From Chloroflexota bacterium (GTDB taxonomy: Bacteria > Chloroflexota > Anaerolineae > Promineifilales > Promineifilaceae), in the NCBI GenBank assembly GCA_018004935.1, contig JAGNBF010000052.1:1-51381 (forward strand): DNA of 51,381 nt, read 5' to 3'. The translations under genes and the position numbers were made by a program. Below the pieces are notes generated by a model. It saw only the letters and a program-made list of their open reading frames with translations, did not search any database and was not told the origin of the DNA. Below, piece after piece: positions 1 to 9,146 of this stretch; within the stretch, counting starts at the first letter, position 1, and every line of letters starts with the position of its first letter.

Positions 1-286
1 GCTCTTGTGACATTCACTTTGGTTTTGGTACACTTTCTTTGGGGCATATTGACGCATCCTTGGCGAAGGTTTGCAGTCAATATTGCCCCAATCTATCCCT
101 TACCACAAAATCCATCAGAATTAGAAACAACCAAACAATCCACTCACTAAAAGGGGCACGGTCTCCTGGCCGTGCCACCCAACTTAATCTTGAGCGAACC
201 CTAAAAAACGCCCCGGGTAATCGTGGCTGAAATAGTGTTTCATAAACTCCTTTGGAGATCAAAATAAGTTGTTTTCAGAGAATACT
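1..286. other. Intergenic region with a REP-like hairpin
   Basis: I see no convincing gene here. Around 155-178 there is a short hairpin (GGCACGG ... CCGTGCC) followed by a phrase (CACCCAACTTAATCTTGAG) that recurs in reverse orientation near 27300-27330, so this is one member of a dispersed repeat family. A GGAG at 254-257 precedes the response-regulator gene. Confidence 0.5.
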
Positions 287-670
287 ATGCCCAACAAAAC
301 CACTCTCCTGGTGATAGATGATGAAATAGATGTATTAAAACTGGTTGAGTTTTTGCTTTGGAATACAGAGTATGAACTGCTAAAGGCCAGTGATGCCGAA
401 CGAGGATTGCAACTGGTCGAGGAACAACACCCGGCGGTGGTCATTGTTGATATTATGATGCCGCGTATGGATGGGTTTGCCGTCTTGAAACGTATCCGTG
501 AAATTGTGCCCGATATGCCGGTTATTGTTTTTACCGCTCGTTCCACCCGAAGTGACGAAAAGACGGCTCAGGAAATGGGAGCCAGTGGTTTCATTGCCAA
601 ACCGTTTAACCGGCAAAAACTCCTTTCCGCGATTGAAAAAGCCCTTAACCCTGCCCCCGCTACCAGTTAA
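287..670 (+). CDS. Single-domain response regulator (CheY-like receiver)
   Basis: A stand-alone phosphoacceptor receiver of about 127 residues with no output domain. The acidic pair is D11-D12, the phosphoacceptor is D55 in IVDIMMPRMDG, the switch threonine is T83, and the conserved lysine is K105 in IAKPF, so it should be phosphorylatable. Such proteins relay phosphate from a histidine kinase to another protein or act by direct binding. No histidine kinase is adjacent; the window's two kinases lie at 14.7-18.7 and 20.7-22.1 kb, so any pairing is speculative. The ATG gives the usual receiver start. An in-frame TTG at 269, with GGAG 11 bases upstream, would add six residues and cannot be excluded. 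A repeat-filled gap follows. Confidence 0.9.
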   Translation: MPNKTTLLVIDDEIDVLKLVEFLLWNTEYELLKASDAERGLQLVEEQHPAVVIVDIMMPRMDGFAVLKRIREIVPDMPVIVFTARSTRSDEKTAQEMGASGFIAKPFNRQKLLSAIEKALNPAPATS

Positions 671-1122
671 CCCTACAACGAGATTCACAGAGAAAAGGCG
701 GGTCTTAAAGCGCTATACTATTTACGGTCATTTGTTGCGCTTTTGGGTGTGGTGCGGTCAGGAGACCGGCCACAGCGCATTCCCGTGTTGCCTTCGACAA
801 GCTCAGGCAACGGTTTAGGATACTTACCACAGTCATAAAATGACATTTTGTTAGTGGTAACAGATGGCGTAAGCTCCGGCTGACGACCCATTCCCCAGCG
901 ATCCCTGTGGGAAGGGGAGAAACTCAACGGCGCGGTTTGGCGGGCGTCCGCCCGCCAAACCGCACCAGAAATAGCGCCCCGCCCCCGGGGGTGGGGCGGC
1001 CTTGGATTTACCCGACGCGGCGATAAAGCAACACGACGAGAAGGCGAAAAAACCGCAGATTGTGCCCGTTGCCAGTATCGTTACGTATTTTTTTTCTGGC
1101 TTGTCCAGGTTAGGATAAGAAT
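671..1122. other. Repeat-filled intergenic region
   Basis: No gene seen. It holds a short REP-like phrase near 750-775 (GGTCAGGAGACCGGCCACAGC), a CTTCGACAAGCTCAGG repeat at about 789-805, and a complete MITE-like element from 820 to 1078. A GGATAAG motif just before 1123 serves as the ribosome binding site of the next gene. Confidence 0.7.
820..1078 (+). repeat. MITE-like element, copy 1
   Basis: About 259 bases beginning ATACTTACCAC and ending CCAGTAT, with imperfect terminal inverted repeats. It contains a central perfect hairpin (932-963, GCGGTTTGGCGGGCG and its complement) flanked by GC-rich tracts. It aligns along its length with copies at 9949-10220 and, inverted, 23790-24044. It has no coding capacity, so it would be non-autonomous. 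Confidence 0.75.
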
Positions 1123-4100
1123 ATGGCTGATGATTCCTGGATTGGTTATGTTGTGGCCGAGCGTTATCGTATCGAATCGTTATATTACAACACCAGAGCG
1201 GCCGCGTTATATAAAGGTGTAGATTCTCACACCGAAGTCCCGGTTGTCATTCACCTGGCGAACCCCGAGTTTAGTCAAAATTCCCTCTTCCGAAATGAAT
1301 TTGACAAACAAAACCGCCGTTTGCAATCATTAGAACATCCGGCTCTTGTGCCAATTTTGGCAGTGGGTGAGGTGCGGGATAGATTATTTATGGTCAGTCC
1401 GTTTCTCAGTGGTGGGGCGCTAAGTGAGCATGTGGCTCGTCAGTGGACGGCGGAAGAAACGGATGAAGTTGTTGATCACATTGGCGCGGCCCTGGTTTAT
1501 TTGCATGATCAGGAGATGCCCCATTTGAATGTATCGGCGGAGAGTATTGTGTATGATGAGGATTCGCGGCCGCATCTCTCCCTCGGTTTTGGCCGTATCT
1601 GGCGTTTCGTTGACCCGGCCGCTGGTAGAGACGAATACACCGTTCCTGAGCAAGTTTCCGCCAAAGAAGTCTTGATTGCGCCCCAAGTAGATGTGTATGC
1701 CCTGGCCGTGGTTTTGTGGTTCATGGTTACAGGCAAGTTGCCATACCATGATGTACCTTTGGAAAAACAACTGGCCGAAATTGGCCCCCATTCCGGCTTA
1801 CCCGAAGGCTGGCGGGCTGTGTTGGCACGGGCTACAGCTACCGACCCGGCACGCCGTTTTGCCTCTGTGCCGGAGTTCCTTTCTGCCTGGCAGGCGGTGA
1901 AAGATGTTGAGCCGGAAGAACAACCGAGTTTTTGGACTAAAGCCAAGGCGTATGCCCAAAAAGGCCGGGAAGCGGCCAACGAGTTATTCCAATCGCGGCG
2001 TTTGCTCCTCCCGGATAAACCTTCGACTACGGTTACGGCCCCAGACTCATCTTATGCCCAACAGACGATTCGTTCTCAGCCTATGCCGGTGGCCGAGGAG
2101 ATGGAACAAGTGGCGCGTACTGACGCCAATAGTTACACCTCTCCACAGCGGGAAACAGCCGACCCAATAATTACTGAAACAACGCGGCCGCAGGCCAACA
2201 TCCCCCCTGCCAATAAAGAACCAGAGCCACCCCCTCTTACCCCAGCCCCTATCAAGGGGGAATTTCGCTTTTTTAAAGACCTACCCCCAGAAGCCTGGCC
2301 TGGTCAGTCGCTCAATTTTGTCGTCGGATTGATGAATCTGGGCGAAGATGAATGGCAAATTGCTGACTCCCCCTGGCAATGGCGCATTAGAAGTAGCCTG
2401 GCCACGGTCACGGGTGAAAACGTGGGCCAGCAGATTATTGAGCTAAAGGAAAATATTCCCAGTCTGGAGCGGCGGGTAAGTGATGTCCACCTGACGACCC
2501 CGCGCCAACCGGATAAGTATTACCTGCAATGCCAGTTACAACGGATTCACAAAGAAACCGAGGTCCAGGAAATCGCCATCGAGACGGATCCCTTTGTGAT
2601 GCAGGTAACTGATTTGGCCCAACTGACGCTGGCTGAGTTACGGGAATCACCGACCAATTTGACGGTGGCCGGGGAACGAGTGTGGCTGGAAGCCCTGCGA
2701 CAGAGAGTTCAGGGGGAAACCATCACCCCCACGGAGCGGGAGGTGGTGTTGCTGGATACGTTTCTGGCTATCTGGGGTAATGGGGGTAGTGTGCGTGTGC
2801 TGAACGCGGCCGCGAACGCTTTACACCAACTTGCCCCTCTGCCAGTGACCCAGGGCACAGTAAACGATCTGGTAACGACCTTTTTACAGGGCAATGCGGC
2901 CGCGCAGATCAATGTGCAAAGCCTGATTGACCACCGTAGCACCAGCCAGCGCTTAAAAGATTGGTTACAAGAGCACCTGAAAGCCCTCAAAGAGCGGACA
3001 TCGGTACCGGTTGTTGATGAGCCGTCAACAGTTAGCCGTGATCGCCTGCTGGCGGATCGCGAACCAGTACAGGATGGCCTCTTTGGTCGTCCATCTTCCA
3101 TCCTTCAGCGCCCCTTCTTGCCCTCCTTTATTTTACCCCCGGAACAGATTGCCCAGAGCCAACCCTTACCGCAAAAAGTCGTTCTGGACATTGGCCCCCA
3201 GTGGAGCAAACTCACCTTTGGGGGTGAAAATTATGAAAGCCCCACCCGGCTCGATGAGATGCTCCTGCGCCAATTGACTCTGAAGCGGCGCGAATATGGC
3301 ATGGCACTATTCGAGGCCATTATTCACGACCGGGATCGCCAGAATGAGCGCAAAACCGCCACCCATATCGGTTATGAATTTGCCCGCCGGGAAGCCCGCG
3401 AAGGGTTGTATATTGAGTTAAACCTGGATGACAGCCTGCATCAATATTGTTGGGAAAATCTGTGTAACCCGGATGGGTTGCCCATTGGTATCAGTGACCG
3501 CACCCCGCTTTACCGGCGCGTGCGGGCGAATGTCAATAAAACACGGGTAGATTACGGCAAATTGCGTATTTTGGTGATGATTTGTAGCCCCATCAATCTT
3601 GGCCCTACTTCCGAAAATACGATTTTGCAGGGGTTGGCCCCCATTAACGTGGAAGCAGAGCAGGCCCTCATCGAAGGGGCGTTGTCGCGGTTGCGTGAGG
3701 CGGGCCTGGTGGAATATACCCTTTATGATGGGGGCGAGGGTCGTAAGGCAACGTTACAAAATTTACGCGATGAACTGGAAAAACGGGATGAAGAGGCGTA
3801 TCACATTGTCCATCTGATTGCCCACGGCACGCAGGCGGGGGGGCAGTTCCGCCTGGTGATGGAAGGGGAAGAAACCCCCCATGCGCTGGTGACGGCTACC
3901 GATTTTAAGACGGTGCTGGCCCGGGGTGAGGTGCGCCTGGTTATTTTGAGTACCTGTTTCACGGCCTCGGTTCCGGGAGATGAGGGTGAGGATGACGCGG
4001 CCGCGTCGCCTGATTCTACTCTCGTTTTGCCCAGTTTGGGGCAACAACTGGTGCGCGAGGCCGATATTCCCGCTGTCATTGCGATGCAGGGTTTGCTCAA

Positions 4101-5586
4101 AGTGGATACGGCCGCCCTCTTCCACCGCCATTTTTACGACGACCTGGCCCGTAATGGCCGCGTTGCTCGGGCGCTGGCCGTTACCCGTGGGGCCATTTAC
4201 GACGCTGAGAAAAACCGACCCCAATCGGGCTGGGGTGTACCTACCCTGTTTATGGGTACGGATGATGACTGGCTTTTTGGGTTAGATAAACGGAAGGTCA
4301 AACAGTTAGAATCTTTGCCCCGCCTGCCTGAAGAAGCCCGAAAACTGTTGCGTGAAGGCGACTGGGAAACTATTCGTCAAAAGGTGGAAGGGATGTGGGG
4401 GGGGAACTGGCCGGAATTTTTGCGGCCGCCTTTGGCGCAAACGGCCGCTGTGCCTACCCGTCCACTGGCTCCGGCGCAAAACCTGCCCTACTTGAATGAC
4501 CATTTGCGGCCGCAAGTGCATTTTAAGTCAGACCTATTGGCTGAGATGGTAAAGAAAAATAGTGGCCTGGAAGTACCCCCGATTGTGTACCGGCAGGTAG
4601 CCTCAGCTCTGAATGCGGGGAAACATATCTTGCTTACCGGGCCACCGGGAACGGGCAAAACGTCACTGGCCCAGGCTATTTGTGCCTACGCCCAGAGCCA
4701 GGATCATACCGAAGATCCTATTCTCACCACCGCCACTGCTGACTGGACTACCTTTGATACGATTGGTGGTTATGTGCCTAATGCCACAGGGCAGTTGCAA
4801 TTCCGTCCGGGTATCTTCTTGCGGGCCATTCGTGAAGCCTCATGGCTGGTGATTGATGAGATGAATCGGGCGGAGATTGACAAGGCATTTGGGGAACTGT
4901 TCACCGTGCTCTCTGGTCAGCCTATTGAGTTGTCTTATACGGTTGAGGAGAAGCCGGTAAGGGTCTTACCTTCGGTTAAAGATGTTCTTTGGGTTCCGCC
5001 GCTGGACGAAGGGTTTCATAATATTGTCATTTACCCGGCCTGGCGCATTATTGGCACGATGAATGTGTATGACAAGTCATTTTTGTTTAACATGTCGTTT
5101 GCTTTTATGCGCCGCTTTGCCTTCATTGATGTAGATCTGCCCCCACGCCATACCTATAATCGGCTCATTCGGGGCTGGTTGACTCAACCTGATGATCGTT
5201 TTCCGCCGCTGGATGTGGCTACCATTGCCCATATTCGCGGCTTGTTCCGGCTGTTTTTGCGCCTGAGTAACCCGCAAACCCCGTTGATGCGCCGCCGTGC
5301 GCTTGGCCCGGCGATTTTGAAGGATATGATTGCCTATGTGCGGGATCGATATGGGGAGGAGGGAATCGCGGCCGCGTTGCCCGATATTTTTGGTGAGGCG
5401 TTTATTATGTATGCCTTACCCCAACTAGATGGCCTGGATCATGATTCCATTCTGGATGTAGATGCCCATTTGCATGATTTGTTGGCCCCGCTCAGTCAAT
5501 CTATGCAGGCGACCTTGCGGCAACGTTTGCGCCTGCTTTATCCCCACATCCACACTGCCGAATGGCAGGCAACGAGTAAAACATAG
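1123..5586 (+). CDS. Pseudokinase / Ig-like / CHAT protease / McrB-type AAA+ fusion protein
   Basis: A 1487-residue multidomain protein. Residues about 8-255 have a Ser/Thr protein kinase fold but look catalytically dead: HRD is HLN (134-136), DFG is GFG (155-157), and the VAIK lysine is missing (VVIHLA). A Pro-rich linker leads to an Ig-like NBR1-type segment (about 378-490) and a helical stretch. A CHAT (caspase-HetF-associated) cysteine-protease domain follows at about 685-1050, with candidate dyad H901 (LIAHGT) and C945 (LSTCF). The C-terminus is a McrB/MoxR-like AAA+ ATPase with Walker A GPPGTGKT at 1173-1180, Walker B D1245-E1246 (DEMNRAE) and a GTMN sensor. CHAT proteases and McrB-type ATPases both occur in bacterial conflict and cell-death systems, so a sense-and-cleave role is an inference. 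The substrate is unknown. The stop touches the next start, implying co-transcription. Confidence 0.88.
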   Translation: MADDSWIGYVVAERYRIESLYYNTRAAALYKGVDSHTEVPVVIHLANPEFSQNSLFRNEFDKQNRRLQSLEHPALVPILAVGEVRDRLFMVSPFLSGGALSEHVARQWTAEETDEVVDHIGAALVYLHDQEMPHLNVSAESIVYDEDSRPHLSLGFGRIWRFVDPAAGRDEYTVPEQVSAKEVLIAPQVDVYALAVVLWFMVTGKLPYHDVPLEKQLAEIGPHSGLPEGWRAVLARATATDPARRFASVPEFLSAWQAVKDVEPEEQPSFWTKAKAYAQKGREAANELFQSRRLLLPDKPSTTVTAPDSSYAQQTIRSQPMPVAEEMEQVARTDANSYTSPQRETADPIITETTRPQANIPPANKEPEPPPLTPAPIKGEFRFFKDLPPEAWPGQSLNFVVGLMNLGEDEWQIADSPWQWRIRSSLATVTGENVGQQIIELKENIPSLERRVSDVHLTTPRQPDKYYLQCQLQRIHKETEVQEIAIETDPFVMQVTDLAQLTLAELRESPTNLTVAGERVWLEALRQRVQGETITPTEREVVLLDTFLAIWGNGGSVRVLNAAANALHQLAPLPVTQGTVNDLVTTFLQGNAAAQINVQSLIDHRSTSQRLKDWLQEHLKALKERTSVPVVDEPSTVSRDRLLADREPVQDGLFGRPSSILQRPFLPSFILPPEQIAQSQPLPQKVVLDIGPQWSKLTFGGENYESPTRLDEMLLRQLTLKRREYGMALFEAIIHDRDRQNERKTATHIGYEFARREAREGLYIELNLDDSLHQYCWENLCNPDGLPIGISDRTPLYRRVRANVNKTRVDYGKLRILVMICSPINLGPTSENTILQGLAPINVEAEQALIEGALSRLREAGLVEYTLYDGGEGRKATLQNLRDELEKRDEEAYHIVHLIAHGTQAGGQFRLVMEGEETPHALVTATDFKTVLARGEVRLVILSTCFTASVPGDEGEDDAAASPDSTLVLPSLGQQLVREADIPAVIAMQGLLKVDTAALFHRHFYDDLARNGRVARALAVTRGAIYDAEKNRPQSGWGVPTLFMGTDDDWLFGLDKRKVKQLESLPRLPEEARKLLREGDWETIRQKVEGMWGGNWPEFLRPPLAQTAAVPTRPLAPAQNLPYLNDHLRPQVHFKSDLLAEMVKKNSGLEVPPIVYRQVASALNAGKHILLTGPPGTGKTSLAQAICAYAQSQDHTEDPILTTATADWTTFDTIGGYVPNATGQLQFRPGIFLRAIREASWLVIDEMNRAEIDKAFGELFTVLSGQPIELSYTVEEKPVRVLPSVKDVLWVPPLDEGFHNIVIYPAWRIIGTMNVYDKSFLFNMSFAFMRRFAFIDVDLPPRHTYNRLIRGWLTQPDDRFPPLDVATIAHIRGLFRLFLRLSNPQTPLMRRRALGPAILKDMIAYVRDRYGEEGIAAALPDIFGEAFIMYALPQLDGLDHDSILDVDAHLHDLLAPLSQSMQATLRQRLRLLYPHIHTAEWQATSKT

Positions 5587-5588
5587 TG

Positions 5589-7226
5589 ATGAAGCGACCC
5601 TGGTTTCTCTGGTTGGCCTATGGCCTCATCGGGCTGGCGGTGCTGGCCTTTGTCTGGTATTTTGTGGTTTACAATGTTTACGCGGCCGCGTTGTTTCGTT
5701 TTCCCTTTGATTATGAACAGGGGGAAGGGTTTGAACTGATGAATGTGGTCTGGTATGCCCGTGGTGAAACCCCTTATCGGGATACCAGCACCTACCCGTT
5801 TTTCTCTACCAATTACGCGCCTGTTTTTCATCTCATCATTTTGCCGCTGGTGCTGATATTCGGTCCCCAATATTGGACGGGGCGATTGGTGTCTTACCTG
5901 GGCACTCTGATCACCGCCAGCGCCATTGGTTATGCGGTGCACCGGGAGAGCCGCCGTTGGTGGTTGGCGGTTATCAGTGGGCTGGCTTTTCTGGCCTCTA
6001 ATTATATTTACCATGTTGGGCCGCTGTTTCGGCAACATTTGTTTATGGTGATGTTGGAGACGGTGGCGGTGGTGTGGCTCACACGCACGGTTGAAAAAGA
6101 GGAGCAAAGCGGACAAAAGCATAACTGGGGCTGGCTGGTGGGGATGATATTGCTTCTGCTGGCTGGATATACCAAACAACTGGCGTATGCCACGATTGCG
6201 GCCGCGTTCATTTTTCTCTTCTTGCGCCAATGGAAACGGGCCATTGCCTGGGCCATCGGTTTTGTCGTAGCCACCGGGTTGGTGTTTGTTCTGCTTTATT
6301 GGCTCACGGATGGTTACTGGTTTATCAGTGCCGTTGCTTCCAATATCAACCGCTTTGTGCCGGGCCAGACGGTGGCGATATTGCGCCAGTTTGTCAGCCT
6401 GCACCCGGTACTGGTGATCGTAGCGGCCCTGTTTGCTGTCTACCAATTTTATTTTGAGCGACTATCGCTTTATAGCATCTGGTTTGTTCTGACAATGCTA
6501 AATGGTCTGACGGCGGGTAAATGGGGGGCGGGTGAATCCTATTATGCGACGGCGATTGCGGCCGCGTGTCTGTTGAGTGGTGTGGCTTTTCATCGCTGGC
6601 TTACCTGGGTCGAAAGAAAGGCGGGAACAGAAAAGGGGCCATCTTCTCCGGTTTTGCGCCCGTTTTACCCGGCGTTGGCCCTGGTGCTGGTGGCCTTGTT
6701 GTACCTTTTCCAGGCGGATCGGGTTTTTCACATGCCGACCCATACACCTTTTTTGCGAGGAGTCGCGGCCGCGGTGGGCAAACCCACCTACGTCGAGATT
6801 GCCCCCCAGACGGGTTGTTCTGACCGCCGTCCGGTAGAAAAAGTTTATTATGTAGACTCAGCCGGGGTTTCTTTGTTAGGTGTACCCCCTAATGACCAGG
6901 ATACGGCGGCCGGGCAGGCCATCGCCGCCCTGGTGGCCGCCTCCGGCACACCCTCATTTAGCGAAGATGCAGGGTTCAATTTTTATACTAACCAGGAAGT
7001 TCTAACCAATCCCCCTTATATTCTCAATCTCTTTGAAAATAATCTGATAGACTTGAGCGAAATGATCACGGCTCTGGATCAACAATCGTTTGGTACGGTC
7101 ATCTTGCGTTCCCAGTTTTACCCCTATCCGGTTCTCCAGATGATCGGTCAACGGTATGAAACGAACGAGTTAATTGAGATGAATGGCTTTGTGTATTGCA
7201 TCATGTTCCCCCGTGGGGAGTCGTGA
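5589..7226 (+). CDS. Multi-spanning membrane protein, glycosyltransferase-like (GT-C type)
   Basis: About 545 residues with an N-terminal membrane helix, a loop containing FDYEQGEG and YPFFSTNYAP, and roughly ten further hydrophobic segments up to residue 390, then a soluble C-terminal domain. Acidic residues in the first external loop followed by many helices resemble lipid-linked-sugar-dependent GT-C glycosyltransferases (GT39/GT87-like), but I cannot confirm a specific family. The ATG follows the stop of the CHAT/AAA gene directly; a GTG at 5586 overlapping that stop is the alternative. The tight coupling suggests one operon. Five GCGGCCGC palindromes fall in this gene, mostly coding Ala-Ala-Ala. 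Confidence 0.65.
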   Translation: MKRPWFLWLAYGLIGLAVLAFVWYFVVYNVYAAALFRFPFDYEQGEGFELMNVVWYARGETPYRDTSTYPFFSTNYAPVFHLIILPLVLIFGPQYWTGRLVSYLGTLITASAIGYAVHRESRRWWLAVISGLAFLASNYIYHVGPLFRQHLFMVMLETVAVVWLTRTVEKEEQSGQKHNWGWLVGMILLLLAGYTKQLAYATIAAAFIFLFLRQWKRAIAWAIGFVVATGLVFVLLYWLTDGYWFISAVASNINRFVPGQTVAILRQFVSLHPVLVIVAALFAVYQFYFERLSLYSIWFVLTMLNGLTAGKWGAGESYYATAIAAACLLSGVAFHRWLTWVERKAGTEKGPSSPVLRPFYPALALVLVALLYLFQADRVFHMPTHTPFLRGVAAAVGKPTYVEIAPQTGCSDRRPVEKVYYVDSAGVSLLGVPPNDQDTAAGQAIAALVAASGTPSFSEDAGFNFYTNQEVLTNPPYILNLFENNLIDLSEMITALDQQSFGTVILRSQFYPYPVLQMIGQRYETNELIEMNGFVYCIMFPRGES

Positions 7227-7348
7227 GCTGTGATCCGTGACGGCGACGTGGGTTTTGGGGGCATTCAGGTTCTCTCCAGACCGGACAGGTTTTCGGCCAC
7301 CTGGCTGGTTAAAACCAATGACCATTTTCGAGTTCCCAGAGGTTTGTT

Positions 7349-7891
7349 ATGAGCGATGATATTCTACAGGAGATTCGTTGCCCCAATTGCCAAAGCCCCA
7401 TAAAGTTGGATGGGCGGGGTCAAGCAGTGAATTGTGAGGCCTGTAATAGTCAATTTATTTTGCAGGGGCATCTTTGCCCCCAGTGTCATACCTATCATCG
7501 GCAAGAAACAGCGTTTTGCGGCCGCTGTGGGACATCCCTGACACGGGTTTGCGGCCGCTGTTACACCAGTAACTGGACGGGAGATGAGTATTGTTGCCAC
7601 TGCGGCCAGGCCATGGATATCCTCGACCTGGTGACTCACCGCCACAGAGAAGCCCGTTATGAGCAACAAGAACAGCGCCGTCAGAATATTGCCCGGGTTA
7701 AACAACAAGAAGAAGAATCTTCGCGTAAACGGATGGCCGAACTGATGGAAATGGAACGGTTGCGTATTGAAGAATTGAAACGCCGCCTGATCAAAGAACG
7801 CGCTCGCCAACGTACTATGCTGATGCTTGTTTTGGGTTTTGGTGCCCTCTTTTTCGTCCTCATCCTCGCCTATACCCTGCTCGGCGGGTGA
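7349..7891 (+). CDS. Zinc-ribbon protein with C-terminal membrane anchor
   Basis: 180 residues. The N-terminal half has four to five Cys-X2-Cys knuckles (CPNC, CEAC, CPQC, CGRC twice, CCHC), forming at least two zinc ribbons. A charged Arg/Glu/Gln coiled coil follows at about 95-150, and a hydrophobic helix near the C-terminus (LMLVLGFGALFFVLILAY) would anchor it with the zinc domain in the cytoplasm. Both CGRC knuckles are encoded over GCGGCCGC palindromes read as TGC GGC CGC TGT. An AGAGG ribosome binding site lies 12 bases upstream. The scpA frame opens at its stop. Function unknown; zinc-ribbon plus coiled-coil proteins usually act as adaptors. Confidence 0.8.
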   Translation: MSDDILQEIRCPNCQSPIKLDGRGQAVNCEACNSQFILQGHLCPQCHTYHRQETAFCGRCGTSLTRVCGRCYTSNWTGDEYCCHCGQAMDILDLVTHRHREARYEQQEQRRQNIARVKQQEEESSRKRMAELMEMERLRIEELKRRLIKERARQRTMLMLVLGFGALFFVLILAYTLLGG

Positions 7892-7923
7892 GAGGGTATA
7901 GATACCACGCCCAAGAAAGTTCC

Positions 7924-8679
7924 ATGCCCAAAAACTACCAAATCGAACTCCCGGCCTTCAATGGGCCATTAGATTTATTGCTCCATCTGATTGAACGCCA
8001 TGAGTTAGACATCACTGCTATCTCTTTGGTGAAAGTAACGGAGCAATATTTGGCCCAGATTGAGCAGATGAAGCAGGAGCGGATGGAAGAGTTGATGGAT
8101 TTTTTGGTCATTGGGGCGCGGCTGGTGCTGATCAAGAGTCGGGCGTTGTTGCCGCAAACACCGGTGTTAGTGGAAGGTGAAGAAGAGGAAGACCCGGCTG
8201 AGGCCCTGGTGCGGCAGTTACAGCAGTATAAACGGTTCAAAACCGCGGCCGCGTTCCTGCATCACCGTCAAGAACAAGGCTACCGCACTTACCTGCGTGT
8301 GGCTCCACCCCCAAAAATCGAAGGTCGCCTCGATCTCAGTGGTATCACCCCCCAACTACTTCACAGCCTGGTTGGCGAAGCACTCTCCCGCCTTGCCGAT
8401 TTAGAAAAAAGTGTCGCCATTGTCCACCCCCGCCGCATTACCGTAGAAGGACGTATGGAATATTTGCGCCAGGTGGTGCAACACACTACACCTGTCTGGT
8501 TTAGCCAGGTTTTGTCCTCTGAGACATCCCGCGTGGAAATTTCTGTGACTTTATTGGCGGTGCTGGAACTGATGAAACGGCAGGAACTTACTGCTTACCA
8601 GGAAACCCTCTTCGGCCCTATTGAAATTCGGTCTACCCCCCGCGAGACGGGGGCTGGGGAAACCTCTGATCAGCCCTGA
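7924..8679 (+). CDS. scpA: Segregation and condensation protein A
   Basis: About 251 residues matching the ScpA kleisin. The N-terminal signature FNGPLDLLLHLIE, followed by helix VTEQYLAQI and DFLVIGARLVLIKSRALLP, is diagnostic. The acidic linker (EGEEEEDPAEALVRQL) and C-terminal winged-helix segment are present. ScpA bridges the SMC ATPase heads with ScpB to make the bacterial condensin that organises and segregates the chromosome. ScpB is not adjacent, which departs from the common scpA-scpB order. The ATG giving MPKNYQIEL is preferred; a GTG at 7888 overlapping the previous stop would add 12 atypical residues. A GCGGCCGC palindrome encodes an Ala-Ala-Ala in the linker region. Confidence 0.93.
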   Translation: MPKNYQIELPAFNGPLDLLLHLIERHELDITAISLVKVTEQYLAQIEQMKQERMEELMDFLVIGARLVLIKSRALLPQTPVLVEGEEEEDPAEALVRQLQQYKRFKTAAAFLHHRQEQGYRTYLRVAPPPKIEGRLDLSGITPQLLHSLVGEALSRLADLEKSVAIVHPRRITVEGRMEYLRQVVQHTTPVWFSQVLSSETSRVEISVTLLAVLELMKRQELTAYQETLFGPIEIRSTPRETGAGETSDQP

Positions 8680-9146
8680 TCTACCCTTGAAGTACACCCG
8701 TTTTTATTTTCACGAGAGGTAGAATAGCCTGATTGTTGTTTAAAAAATAGTCAGGTAATAGGGTTTCCCCCACCCCTAACCCCGCCCCTGGGGGCGGGGA
8801 ACTTTTCTCGGCACGGTTTGGGGGCGTCCGCCCCCAAACCGTGCCGGTGGGTTTCTCTCCTTCCCGCTTGTTGTTTTAAAAAATAGTGAGTCTTTGGGAA
8901 TTCAGGGGGGTGACAGCAGATTGGGTGATTTTTCGAGCGTGCTTCTGGAGTCCAATGGTTTCTGAGGCTTAACAAAATAATACCGATATTGTACGGGCAA
9001 CCCTTGTGGTTGTCCCAGGGCAGGCACAAGGCACTGCCCCTACATCTTTACCAGGGTTAATTCGGAAATCGTCAATAACCGTTGGCTAAATTGAGAACTG
9101 CTGATGAGGCTGACAGGTTGGCGAATGGTCGTTATACTTAACCTGT
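8680..9146. other. Intergenic region with hairpin element and REP-like repeat
   Basis: No gene seen. It holds a variable-stem hairpin element (8745-8875) and a diverged member of the GGGAATTCAGGGGG repeat family (about 8896-9048), including GGGCAACCCTTGTGGTTG and ACTGCCCCTAC phrases. The last 80 bases are low-GC and could hold the promoter of the next gene, but no clear -35/-10 pair stands out. Confidence 0.6.
8745..8875 (-). repeat. Variable-stem hairpin element
   Basis: Central perfect 17-bp stem (8810-8826 with 8829-8845: GGCACGGTTTGGGGGCG and its complement). It is flanked on the left by CCCACCCCTAACCCCGCCCCTGG-type GC tracts and a GGGAACTTTTC phrase. These flanks match, in reverse orientation, the flanks of the hairpins at 33411, 33557 and 35581 and those inside the MITE-like copies. 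Confidence 0.65.

Noticed and set aside
1123-1890. Active Ser/Thr protein kinase
   Set aside because: Key catalytic residues of HRD and DFG and the VAIK lysine are absent, so I describe it as a pseudokinase.
5538-6446. 302-residue minus-strand frame opposite the membrane protein gene
   Set aside because: It is a low-hydrophobicity, Gln/His/Arg-rich antisense reading of a hydrophobic gene, with no recognisable motif and no ribosome binding site.
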